DNA of 64,000 nt from Arthrobacter sp. TMP15 (GTDB lineage Bacteria > Actinomycetota > Actinomycetes > Actinomycetales > Micrococcaceae). Positions within the stretch are counted from its first letter, which is position 1; each line of letters starts with the position of its first letter. Where the stretch lies: contig NZ_CP154262.1 of NCBI RefSeq assembly GCF_039529835.1, positions 2,108,001 through 2,172,000 on the forward strand. Direction: 5' to 3'. Made by a program: the position numbers and the translations under genes. Below, piece after piece: positions 27,922 through 35,812 of the stretch. A model generated the notes under the pieces. That model saw only the letters and a program-made list of their open reading frames with translations, was not told where the DNA came from and did no database searches.

Positions 27922-28867
27922 CACCCAATTGTGGAGCGAGCGTGTATTGAAGTCTGGCAGCGGAAACTGGGAGGTCGATGCCGGCTTGAGCATTCGGATG
28001 TACTACGGTGCAGACGAAGCAGGGAACCTGACGTTCGGTTATATGAGCACTATCCAGCCGCCGAAGCGATCTATATCACTCGCAATAGATGTGCGGGAGG
28101 GTCACAGATCCGACGGGCTATGGACCCAGACCTTTATTTTGAGAGATAAGTCCCTCAGTGAGCCCTTCCAGCTCTTCTGCTCACTCATGCATAGGGAAGT
28201 CAGCGCGACGGCCACGGAACCGGCGGGTCTCCAGGCGGTGGAAGATTCCATAGAACACTGGACTCGGCTACTACGCCGTGGGTGGGGACAGCAACTAAGC
28301 AGAAACGAAATGCGCGGTCTCTTCGGGGAACTACATTTTGGTTTCGAGGTTCTTGCCCCGCACATACCAGCAGATACGGCCGTGCTGGCGTGGACCGGCC
28401 CTTTCGAGGCGGACCAAGACTACAACTTCCAAACGGCTGCATTCGAGGTCAAGAGCCGAACTGCTGGATTTCAGTCCATAAGGATCAGCAGCGAAGATCA
28501 GCTCGGGGCTGCAAATTTGACCCTGGCCGTCGTGGTCGTTTCTGAGGCAGCTGGAGCAGACCATGGCTATCGGACGCTACCGGACTTGGTCGCGGAAACC
28601 CGGACGAAGCTTTCAGCAGTCGGAAATGACGCCTTGGACTTGGCATTCGGAGAATTAGGCTTTGATCCCAGTGATCCCGCGTATGACAGCTATTGGTTCT
28701 TGGCGGGCGAGGCGGTTTTCTACTCCATCACGGACGGTTTCCCTCGCATTGTTTCGGAACAACTTCCCGAAGCAATTTCACGTGTAACCTATGCGCTAGA
28801 TCTCCAGAAGCTTGATGAGTTTCGCTGTGATCTTCCGCAGCTGCAGCCCGTGGGAGAGCTGGCATGA
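27914..28867 (+). CDS. PD-(D/E)XK motif protein (DUF4420)
   Basis: A 317-aa protein with a restriction-endonuclease-like core. GLFGELHFGFEVL supplies the first Glu, and WTGPFEADQDYNFQTAAFEVKSRT supplies the Asp and the E-x-K of the PD-(D/E)XK motif. The N-terminal region is the usual DUF4420 beta-rich part. Start is the ATG at 27914 with AGGAGG 7 nt upstream; the open frame extends back to 27875 inside the previous gene. It is the likely DNA-cutting subunit of the operon. It overlaps the Z1 gene by 8 nt and the AIPR gene by 4 nt (ATGA). Confidence 0.85.
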   Translation: MFSTQLWSERVLKSGSGNWEVDAGLSIRMYYGADEAGNLTFGYMSTIQPPKRSISLAIDVREGHRSDGLWTQTFILRDKSLSEPFQLFCSLMHREVSATATEPAGLQAVEDSIEHWTRLLRRGWGQQLSRNEMRGLFGELHFGFEVLAPHIPADTAVLAWTGPFEADQDYNFQTAAFEVKSRTAGFQSIRISSEDQLGAANLTLAVVVVSEAAGADHGYRTLPDLVAETRTKLSAVGNDALDLAFGELGFDPSDPAYDSYWFLAGEAVFYSITDGFPRIVSEQLPEAISRVTYALDLQKLDEFRCDLPQLQPVGELA

Positions 28868-30939
28868 GCGTTGACTTCTATGCGGAATTCCAGTCCGAAG
28901 TCGGAACGAAGGCTGAGGTAGAAGGCGATTTCCAAGTCGAGACGTTCACCGCGGTCGTGGGCGAACATCTGGCGGAGGCCGGAGAGATGGAAGATCTGCA
29001 AGTTGCGTACTTCGAAGGTACAGGGAGTAGAAACCGCAATCTCAGGGTGGACGGCTACGACCTGTCTAACAGTGACGACAGCATCGTCTTAGTCGTCTCG
29101 GATTATTTCGAAACCGCTGAGCCACGGGTTGTCCGGCAGGCGGAAATCACAGGGGCTCTCAACGCCCTATTCAACTTCCTCAAGGAATCAACGTCGGGCC
29201 AGTTCCGGCCAGGTCGCGAAGAGAGCAGCCCAGCATACCAACTGGCTTACGATTTGGAACTGCGGGGCAAAAGCGCGTCCAAGTACAAACTCTTTTATCT
29301 CACAAATGGTGTCCTAAATGAACGAGCAAAAGCTCCAGAAAACGGTGATCTTCTAGATGTACCGGTGGAGTTCCACGTTTGGGACATTCGGCGACTCGAA
29401 GCACTTGCGGCATCGAACATGGGGCGCGAAGAACTCGTCATAGATCTCACCAAGTGGGTACCCGCAGGAATCGAAGCCTTGGAAGTAAAGGGCAGCGCCG
29501 ATTCCTCCATCTATCTTGCAGCGTTGCCAGGCCAGCTTCTTGCAGACCTATACGAGGCCCACGGAAGTCGCCTCTTGGAATCTAACGTCCGCTCGTATTT
29601 GTCAAACAGAGGCAAGGTCAACCAAGGCATTAGACAAACGGTTTATCGAGAGCCAGACCGCTTCCTTGCATTCAACAACGGAATCACGGCGACCGCGTCC
29701 AACGTCGAGCTGTCCCACGATGGGAGAAGTATCCTAACGATAAAGGACTTGCAAATCGTCAATGGTGGTCAGACTACGGCATCACTCTTCTACGTAGCCA
29801 AGGAGAAGGCCAAGCTCAAGGACTGGGACTTGGTAAATGTCCCAATGAAGCTTGTCGTCGTCGATGACGAAAGTGCATCACGTCTGGTGCCCGATATCTC
29901 ACGATTCGCGAATAGCCAGAACGCGGTCAGCACGTCTGACTTTTTCTCCAACGCGCCTTTTCATGTGCGCATTGAGGAACTCGCCCGAAGGACGCTTGTC
30001 CCTGCAGTGGCCGGGCAAACGTACCAAACGAAGTGGTTCTACGAACGAACTAAGGGACAGTACTTCACGGAGAAGAACCGACTGTCAAAGTCAGAGTCTC
30101 TGCGATTTGAGAAGACCTTCCCGCGCACTCAGGTGATTACCAAGACTGATTTGGCAAAATATGAGATGTCCTGGATGCACCGTCCTTCTACGGTGAGTGC
30201 GGGTGCGCAAAAGAACTTCAGCGCTTATGCGTCTGCAGTCACCGATGCTTGGAACAAAAAAGACGGGCCAGATTCAGTCAATGTTGAATACTTCAAAGAT
30301 ATCGTGGCCCGGAGCATACTTTTCAACTCAATTCGCAGAGAAATCCAAGCCGCCGATTGGTATGAAGCAGGATATCTTGCCAATATCGTGACTTACACAG
30401 TTGCTAAACTCGCTCACGTCGTAGAGACCAGCCATCGATTGGGCGCCATGAATTTTGCCGATATTTGGACTAGGCAATCGGTAGATCCCGTTGTATTGAA
30501 GTTCTCCCTGCAGATAGCCCTTGGCGTAAAGAAAGTCCTCACTTCACCCACACGGGAAGTGCAGAACGTTACAGAATGGGCAAAAAAGGAAGCCTGCTGG
30601 GTGAAGGTCAAGGCGCTCCCCCTCGAGTTTCCACCACAGCTGTCGGCATGGATGGTAGACGCATACCAGGCCAGAGATCGCAAAGTAGCGGCAGTCGAGA
30701 CCGAAAAGCTAAATGATCAACTGCGAGGATTGACTCGTCTCTACGAGATTCCGCAGGAGAGCTGGCGCGCCCTCGAGGTTTTCGCGTCTGAAAGACGGCT
30801 CGGCGCGCCCACCGACCACGGCATCTTAAAGATGATGGTTGCTGGAGGCAAGAAGGTGCCTTCGGACCTTCAAGCGACGAGACTCTTGAAATTTGTGGCT
30901 GCTGCCAACTCATATGGATTTTCAGACTTCGAGCCCTAA
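28864..30939 (+). CDS. AIPR-family abortive infection protein
   Basis: A 691-aa protein with the AIPR core: NQGIRQTVYREPDRFLAFNNGITATAS followed by IKDLQIVNGGQTTASLFY (about 255-325). AIPR proteins were first linked to abortive phage infection and are regular partners of Z1 and GHKL proteins; no enzymatic activity has been generally accepted. No membrane segment or signal peptide. Overlaps the nuclease gene by 4 nt, so it is the fourth gene of a coupled operon. The methyltransferase gene follows on the same strand after 334 nt and belongs to the same module by context. Confidence 0.88.
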   Translation: MSVDFYAEFQSEVGTKAEVEGDFQVETFTAVVGEHLAEAGEMEDLQVAYFEGTGSRNRNLRVDGYDLSNSDDSIVLVVSDYFETAEPRVVRQAEITGALNALFNFLKESTSGQFRPGREESSPAYQLAYDLELRGKSASKYKLFYLTNGVLNERAKAPENGDLLDVPVEFHVWDIRRLEALAASNMGREELVIDLTKWVPAGIEALEVKGSADSSIYLAALPGQLLADLYEAHGSRLLESNVRSYLSNRGKVNQGIRQTVYREPDRFLAFNNGITATASNVELSHDGRSILTIKDLQIVNGGQTTASLFYVAKEKAKLKDWDLVNVPMKLVVVDDESASRLVPDISRFANSQNAVSTSDFFSNAPFHVRIEELARRTLVPAVAGQTYQTKWFYERTKGQYFTEKNRLSKSESLRFEKTFPRTQVITKTDLAKYEMSWMHRPSTVSAGAQKNFSAYASAVTDAWNKKDGPDSVNVEYFKDIVARSILFNSIRREIQAADWYEAGYLANIVTYTVAKLAHVVETSHRLGAMNFADIWTRQSVDPVVLKFSLQIALGVKKVLTSPTREVQNVTEWAKKEACWVKVKALPLEFPPQLSAWMVDAYQARDRKVAAVETEKLNDQLRGLTRLYEIPQESWRALEVFASERRLGAPTDHGILKMMVAGGKKVPSDLQATRLLKFVAAANSYGFSDFEP

Positions 30940-31240
30940 GTCTGAATGGCACTGGGCAACGGCGTGTCATAGCATGGCGCGCCTTTCTCAAAGTTCCCGC
31001 TTGCCCGCTCAGTGAGGTTCAAGCCTCATAGAACGCAAGGAGGGCGGTAAGAGCGAATTCGCCCAGATCCGAAACTTCAAGAGGCCCGAGCAAGGGGTGA
31101 GCCGTTTCGCCTTAATACTGCCGATTAATAGCCCCGTACCGGTTGGCGGTAGCTGAGATAGGCTGAACCGCATGCCGCGCCCAACGTTCGTGAATGGATC
31201 CACGGAACACCTCCAATGCCAAGGAAGTGTCTCTCTCCTG

Positions 31241-31261
31241 GTATCCTGGAGTGTCGGATAC
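31241..31261. promoter_or_regulatory. Palindrome before the cytosine methyltransferase
   Basis: GTATCC at 31241-31246 and GGATAC at 31256-31261 form a dyad 13 nt before the methyltransferase GTG start, directly against the AAGGAG ribosome site. It may be an operator for autoregulation of the methylase. It lies in a 334-nt gap (30940-31273) that otherwise shows no gene. Confidence 0.4.
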
Positions 31262-31273
31262 TAAGGAGTACAA

Positions 31274-32755
31274 GTGTTTCCAATCATCGACCTGTTCGCA
31301 GGGCCGGGAGGTCTTAACGAAGGATTCTCAAGTGTCAAGGATGAAGCAGGCAACTATGCCTTCAAGACACTAGCATCATTCGAAATGGACAGTTTCGCCT
31401 GTCAGACTCTTCGGTTGCGTGCTACGTACCGAGAGCTACTGCGCATTGGCGGCGATCTGCAGCCGTACTTTGAATACATAAGTGGTGCAAAGACCTGGCC
31501 AGAAACACTCAAGGGTGACTTCAAAGAGGCCTACATGGCAGCCAAGCAGCATGTCTATCGCGTTGAACTAGGCGAAGAAAATCGTCCAAAAGTGGACGAA
31601 CACATAGAACTACAGCTGGGGCCAGAGGACACGAGAGGTGACTGGGCCCTCATTGGAGGTCCGCCATGCCAGGCTTACTCCCTCGCTGGCCGGTCTCGCC
31701 GCACTGGTGACGAAAATTTTGCCTTCGACCACAAGCATTTTCTCTACCGCGAGTACCTTCACATCTTAGGTAAGTTCAAGCCGACCATTTTTGTCATGGA
31801 AAACGTCAAGGGACTGCTTTCATCGAAAAATGGTGATCAGAGCATGTTCCAAACAATCCTTGCCGATCTTAAACGCCTGCCTAGCGGTGTCAGCTACGAG
31901 ATTCGTTCACTCGTGGTAGATGCAGAACCAAACGATATTGCACCTAATGACTTCATCATCCGATCGGAAGACTATGGTGTTCCTCAGAAACGGCACCGAG
32001 TGATCTTGCTTGGAGTTCGGAGTGATGTTGTTCACTTGATCCCGAGGCAAGTACTCAACAAGGCTGACGGACCAGTGACTGTTCGAGCAGCTTTGCGAGG
32101 GATGCCCGCTGTCCAAGCCGAGACGTCGTACCGCAAGCCGAAAATCGCCCAAGACTGGAGCGCAGTTCAAACGGCCGCCCTGCGCGATATTCGTTCAGTC
32201 GAGTCACCTTCAAAACTTGAGCCTTTGAAGCCTGGCGCCAAAGCCGTGGAGAGCTACGTGGACTGGATCAGCGAGACAGAACTGAACGAACCTATTCAGC
32301 ATAATCCTCGAGCTCACATGGTCTCAGACTTGGTACGTTACCGCGTCATGGCGGAGCTGGCCCAACGTCTGGGAAAGAGTCCAAAGTACACTGATTTACC
32401 ACCCTCGCTTCATCCTGAACACAGGAACATTGGTAAAGTCGGCACACCGTTTACTGACCGGTTTAGGGTGCAGGTTTGGGACACGCCGGCAACAACTGTG
32501 GTCTCCCATATATCCAAGGATGGTCACTACTACATCCACCCGGACCCCCGCCAAGCGCGCAGTTTTACTGTGCGTGAGGCTGCGCGCTTACAGTCCTTCC
32601 CAGATAACTATTTCTTCGAAGGCCCGCGGACACAACAATTCCATCAGGTAGGAAACGCTGTCCCACCCCTTCTATCAAAGCAAATAGGAGAACTCGTCGC
32701 ACAGATGCTCGGCACATTAGATATTCACAAAAAGGATTCAGAAGTGACCGCATAA
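31274..32755 (+). CDS. DNA (cytosine-5-)-methyltransferase
   Basis: C5-cytosine methylase that would protect host DNA from the module's nuclease. Motif I is DLFAGPGG (6-13). Motif IV GGPPCQAYS contains the catalytic Cys132. Motif VI is MENVKGL (about 176), motif VIII QKRHRVILLG, and motifs IX and X are RSFTVREAARLQSFPDNY and QVGNAVPPLL at the end. The target recognition region (about 300-400) is unassigned, so the recognition sequence is unknown. GTG start at 31274 with AAGGAG 7 nt upstream. 493 aa, on the long side because of a long spacer (residues 50-115) between motifs I and IV. Confidence 0.95.
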   Translation: MFPIIDLFAGPGGLNEGFSSVKDEAGNYAFKTLASFEMDSFACQTLRLRATYRELLRIGGDLQPYFEYISGAKTWPETLKGDFKEAYMAAKQHVYRVELGEENRPKVDEHIELQLGPEDTRGDWALIGGPPCQAYSLAGRSRRTGDENFAFDHKHFLYREYLHILGKFKPTIFVMENVKGLLSSKNGDQSMFQTILADLKRLPSGVSYEIRSLVVDAEPNDIAPNDFIIRSEDYGVPQKRHRVILLGVRSDVVHLIPRQVLNKADGPVTVRAALRGMPAVQAETSYRKPKIAQDWSAVQTAALRDIRSVESPSKLEPLKPGAKAVESYVDWISETELNEPIQHNPRAHMVSDLVRYRVMAELAQRLGKSPKYTDLPPSLHPEHRNIGKVGTPFTDRFRVQVWDTPATTVVSHISKDGHYYIHPDPRQARSFTVREAARLQSFPDNYFFEGPRTQQFHQVGNAVPPLLSKQIGELVAQMLGTLDIHKKDSEVTA

Positions 32756-32983
32756 CCTGTATTCATTGTCGATTAGGCAGAGAAAGGTGGCTTGTCGATA
32801 GCATTCTAAGAAAACTTGGGTGGCGCGTCACACAAACACCGCAAGTTACACTGCGGGACCTGGATCAACTTGACCATACTGGGACTGCAACAATTTATTG
32901 GACATTCCAAGCTGAACCTGTTGGGACGGACGCTCGGTTGAGCGTCCATTCTCCCGTTTCGCCAGATCGCCACGGAATCCCGG
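32756..32983 (+). pseudogene. Possible vsr-like remnant after the methyltransferase
   Basis: Directly after the methyltransferase stop, a different frame stays open from 32608 to 33123 but has no ATG, GTG or TTG before 32938. The translated part includes GRERWLVDSILRKLGWRV, which resembles the conserved RDR...L..LGWRV tail of Vsr mismatch endonucleases, a usual companion of C5 methylases. Nothing else of Vsr is recognisable, so this would be a decayed 3' fragment. Chance similarity is quite possible. Confidence 0.3.
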
Positions 32984-34180
32984 TCAATAGGCTCCAGATC
33001 GATGTTCGGCCCAGTGCTCTTCTAGCCATCGAGTTTGTCTTTTCCCAAGGGCTGCGGTCAGAGGTTTGCCATCCAGTTCTTTATACGTTCGATAGCCGGC
33101 AAGTGTTGGTGAGACGTCAATAGCCAAGGACCGCGGGTTGATCGCAATGAACCCAAGGTCAAAGAGCCTGTGAAGGTCCCTCCTCAATAGCAGACCACCG
33201 AACTCATGGTGCTCACCGCTCTTTGCGAAGCTGTAGAGATGGGCTGCTTCCAATGCAGCGGCAGGGACCGGGCCGGTAATGGCACACATTTCGCCAAACG
33301 TTGCCAGTAGTTTTCGCCGAAAGGCACCTTGTCCCACCCTCACGCGCACGTTGGCGTGTTTGTGCCCGCCTGGGATAGAGGTCATGGCCGCGTCCAGAAC
33401 GGTTAAGAGCTCGGGGCCGCTGGAGTTCGCTAGCATAACCCGAAATTCGTCCCACCGAAACGGTCGCATGCTGAGTTGGGATTTAGGACTCAGGCACAGG
33501 CCTCGGAGTGCGGCCCCAGTCAGCAGACCATCAAGCCCCACCCAGGAGCTTCCATAACTAGCCGTGAATTCCAATACCTGTTTTTGTGTGGTGGTCGGTT
33601 CGTCGAAGGTCTCGCTGCACTTGAAGCAGCGGTAACGCGGCTTGGTGACCTTTCTTGCTTTAATATGAGCTTTGCCGCAATTCGGGCAGCGGTAAATGGG
33701 CTTGATCTTGTGAACCGTATCAATCGAGTTGATCACGGATGCGCCAAGGCTCACTTTCTTGTCCCATAAAACGACGGGGTCCCCCACCTTAATTCGAGCA
33801 TGGTTCGGCACCGTGTCATCCCACCGATAGTGGGTGCTCGGCATGTCGTCATAGCCGTCGTTACTTCCGAAGGCCCTGTTCTCGCCCACGGCCAAAAGCA
33901 GCCATGCTCCGGCGTGCTTCCCAGTCTCAACGGTCTTCAACGCTTCGGAGACCACAGCCGATGATGCTGGGGTGGGGAGTTCAGCTGCACAATCCGACAT
34001 TTCAACGACATGAACCTCGCTCCCGGCGTACTGCTGTAGGTAGGCGTCGATATCTTGATCTTCAACAAGCCAGCGCCTCTTCTCAAGTCGACCCACCAAT
34101 TCCCCACTCCGGAGTTTATGGCGGGCGGAGGAGGGATCAATACCCAATCTTGCTGCTGATTGCTGGGCCGAAAGTGTCAA
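32984..34180 (-). CDS. HNH endonuclease with HTH, reader-like domain and zinc ribbon
   Basis: A 398-aa protein with four visible parts. An excisionase-like helix-turn-helix lies at 1-50. A segment at about 90-160 (NRAFGSNDGYDDMPSTHYRWDDTVPNHARIKVGDPVVLWD) looks like a PUA/EVE-type nucleic-acid reader. A zinc ribbon follows, CPNCG...CFKCS (about 170-195). The C-terminal HNH nuclease has CAITG, AAHLYSF and GLLLRRDLHRLFD (about 300-350). Such combinations occur in enzymes that cut modified DNA, so a type IV-like role is possible; the reader assignment is by feel. Last gene of the minus-strand operon, 7 nt after the DUF6339-like gene. Confidence 0.8.
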   Translation of the reverse strand: MTLSAQQSAARLGIDPSSARHKLRSGELVGRLEKRRWLVEDQDIDAYLQQYAGSEVHVVEMSDCAAELPTPASSAVVSEALKTVETGKHAGAWLLLAVGENRAFGSNDGYDDMPSTHYRWDDTVPNHARIKVGDPVVLWDKKVSLGASVINSIDTVHKIKPIYRCPNCGKAHIKARKVTKPRYRCFKCSETFDEPTTTQKQVLEFTASYGSSWVGLDGLLTGAALRGLCLSPKSQLSMRPFRWDEFRVMLANSSGPELLTVLDAAMTSIPGGHKHANVRVRVGQGAFRRKLLATFGEMCAITGPVPAAALEAAHLYSFAKSGEHHEFGGLLLRRDLHRLFDLGFIAINPRSLAIDVSPTLAGYRTYKELDGKPLTAALGKRQTRWLEEHWAEHRSGAY

Positions 34181-34187
34181 GGGTATG

Positions 34188-34949
34188 TCACCCCTCGATG
34201 ACTGCCGGGGCAGACTCAGCTACTAGCGAGCGAACACTTTGGCCATCTAGGGATGCGATGTCACGATACCCATGGACCAGTGTCACTTCTTTCATCAGGA
34301 CTCGGATGTGATCGTCTGTTGCATAGACCCCACCTTGCGACGCGTGTTCAAGTACCCCCCGGACCAGATCGGGCAACGCCCCGGCCTCTCTGTCGAAGAT
34401 GGCATTGAGGCGGTCCTCATTGCGGAACACCTCACGTGTGTAAGCAAACGAGTCACCGGACGAGCGGGAAAGTACATGCTCGGTCTTGGGGTCATAGGTA
34501 AGCGAGGCCACCCACCACAGGCGGGAGATCCCGTGCCTCACCAACCGGCCGCGGGTGGCGTTTCGCATCATCCACCGGTCCTGTACCCGGCCCTTCCAGC
34601 TCCGCAAGTCCTCCAAGGGCCAACGCTCTTCCATGTAGTCGCGGTACGTCGAAAACGCAAGGTAGGTCCATAGTCGCCGGTCCGAGGCGTTTGCCCGATC
34701 GAGCGCCCCGAGGTATTCGTAGACCAGTGGCGCGTTCTCTACGTCCCGCCCAGCGGCGCCAGCGATTCCTGCGTCCAAGAGCTCGGGAGTTCCCAGATCC
34801 ACCGGAAGTGCCAGCAAGTTCTCAGGCCGGCAAACAATGCTGTCAGCCTCCGCTAGGAAATCGGCCGGAGACTCTGCGGCAACCAAGGCCGAATTGAGTT
34901 CTACCAGGGCCCTATACGTCATTGCGTATGCGCGTTTGTCTACCATCAT
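34188..34949 (-). CDS. DUF6339-like protein
   Basis: A 253-aa helical protein. The stretch LWTYLAFSTYRDYMEERWPLE, then GRLVRHGISRLWWVASLTYDP, fits the DUF6339 family as I remember it. No catalytic motif, signal or membrane segment is visible. The start overlaps the stop of the 288-aa gene by 4 nt (ATGA) and the end lies 7 nt before the HNH gene, so it is part of a tightly packed operon with a GHKL-type ATPase. Function unknown; a structural or adaptor role in a defence complex is only inference. Confidence 0.75.
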   Translation of the reverse strand: MMVDKRAYAMTYRALVELNSALVAAESPADFLAEADSIVCRPENLLALPVDLGTPELLDAGIAGAAGRDVENAPLVYEYLGALDRANASDRRLWTYLAFSTYRDYMEERWPLEDLRSWKGRVQDRWMMRNATRGRLVRHGISRLWWVASLTYDPKTEHVLSRSSGDSFAYTREVFRNEDRLNAIFDREAGALPDLVRGVLEHASQGGVYATDDHIRVLMKEVTLVHGYRDIASLDGQSVRSLVAESAPAVIEG

Positions 34950-35812
34950 TCATCCCCCATGCCATCGAAAGGCGTTGTCAAAGAATTGTCCAGCGGGTTG
35001 CCCAGGATCTTCTGGGCCAGCTCGAAGGAACGCTGGTCAAAAGAACCGACTTCCTCAATAAGGCGCCTTACAGCTGTATACCATTTCCTGTCGGTGAGGT
35101 CCTCGCCGTCGTCGCCGGCTGCCTCGTTCTCCTTGATAAAGGAAATCGTCTCCATCAGCGCGGGTAGGACGACGAGGCTGATCTGCAGGTCCTGGCGGTT
35201 CCTGAGCATGCCGAAACCAGGCAGGACTTTCTCAGGGAAGGCCACGAGAACGTGGTCATCGTCATCAAACCTGACACTCAGCCCCCGCTTTAACTTCGAG
35301 TCCACGGCAAAGCGGAAGCACGATCCGACAGGGGGACTGAGCGGGTCATATAACTTGTCTGGTTCAAAGTCGAAGTACCCTGCATCTGCCAAGACATCTC
35401 CAGGAAGGACGCGGAAGGTCGCCTCGCCATAGTCGCTGTGCTGGCTCTGAAGCCTGTACTGTTCTAACCCGCGGACGGCGATGATCTTCACATCGATCCT
35501 GACTGTGCCGCGGATAGACTCTTGATCGATCCAACCAACATAAGAAATGCTGTCAGCATGGTGCAGCTTGACTTCGGCGCCGAGTTCCCCAGTAGCTATG
35601 GTCGAGCTGCAGGACCATCGGAAGGAATAGCGGGCCGTACCATCCTGCAATAGTGCCTGAATCAATGGTTCGTCCATCCGCAGCTGGAACTTCACCTCCA
35701 CATCATCGATGCTCGGAGCAATCGAAACGTGGAACATCTCGAAGGAGGCGTTGACATCATCGGAAGCATCGAGGACTGGGTGCGGGTACGAACCTCTTGT
35801 GGACTTGCTCAT
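34946..35812 (-). CDS. Unknown operon protein (288 aa)
   Basis: I do not recognise this family. The protein begins MSKSTRGSYPHPVLDASDDV. Its first 150 residues are beta-rich (IDDVEVKFQLRMDEP, ATYSF-like stretch, WIDQESIRGTVRIDVKIIAV), resembling a beta-sandwich. The C-terminal third is helical and acidic. There is no signal peptide. It overlaps both neighbours by 4 nt, the GHKL-type ATPase gene upstream and the DUF6339-like gene downstream, so the three are likely made in fixed ratio and may form a complex. Confidence 0.7.
   Translation of the reverse strand: MSKSTRGSYPHPVLDASDDVNASFEMFHVSIAPSIDDVEVKFQLRMDEPLIQALLQDGTARYSFRWSCSSTIATGELGAEVKLHHADSISYVGWIDQESIRGTVRIDVKIIAVRGLEQYRLQSQHSDYGEATFRVLPGDVLADAGYFDFEPDKLYDPLSPPVGSCFRFAVDSKLKRGLSVRFDDDDHVLVAFPEKVLPGFGMLRNRQDLQISLVVLPALMETISFIKENEAAGDDGEDLTDRKWYTAVRRLIEEVGSFDQRSFELAQKILGNPLDNSLTTPFDGMGDE

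Noticed and set aside
32938-33123. 61-codon open frame with TTG start after the methylase
   Set aside because: Its second half is antisense to the HNH gene, and the TTG has no ribosome site; only the upstream part is mentioned as a possible vsr remnant.
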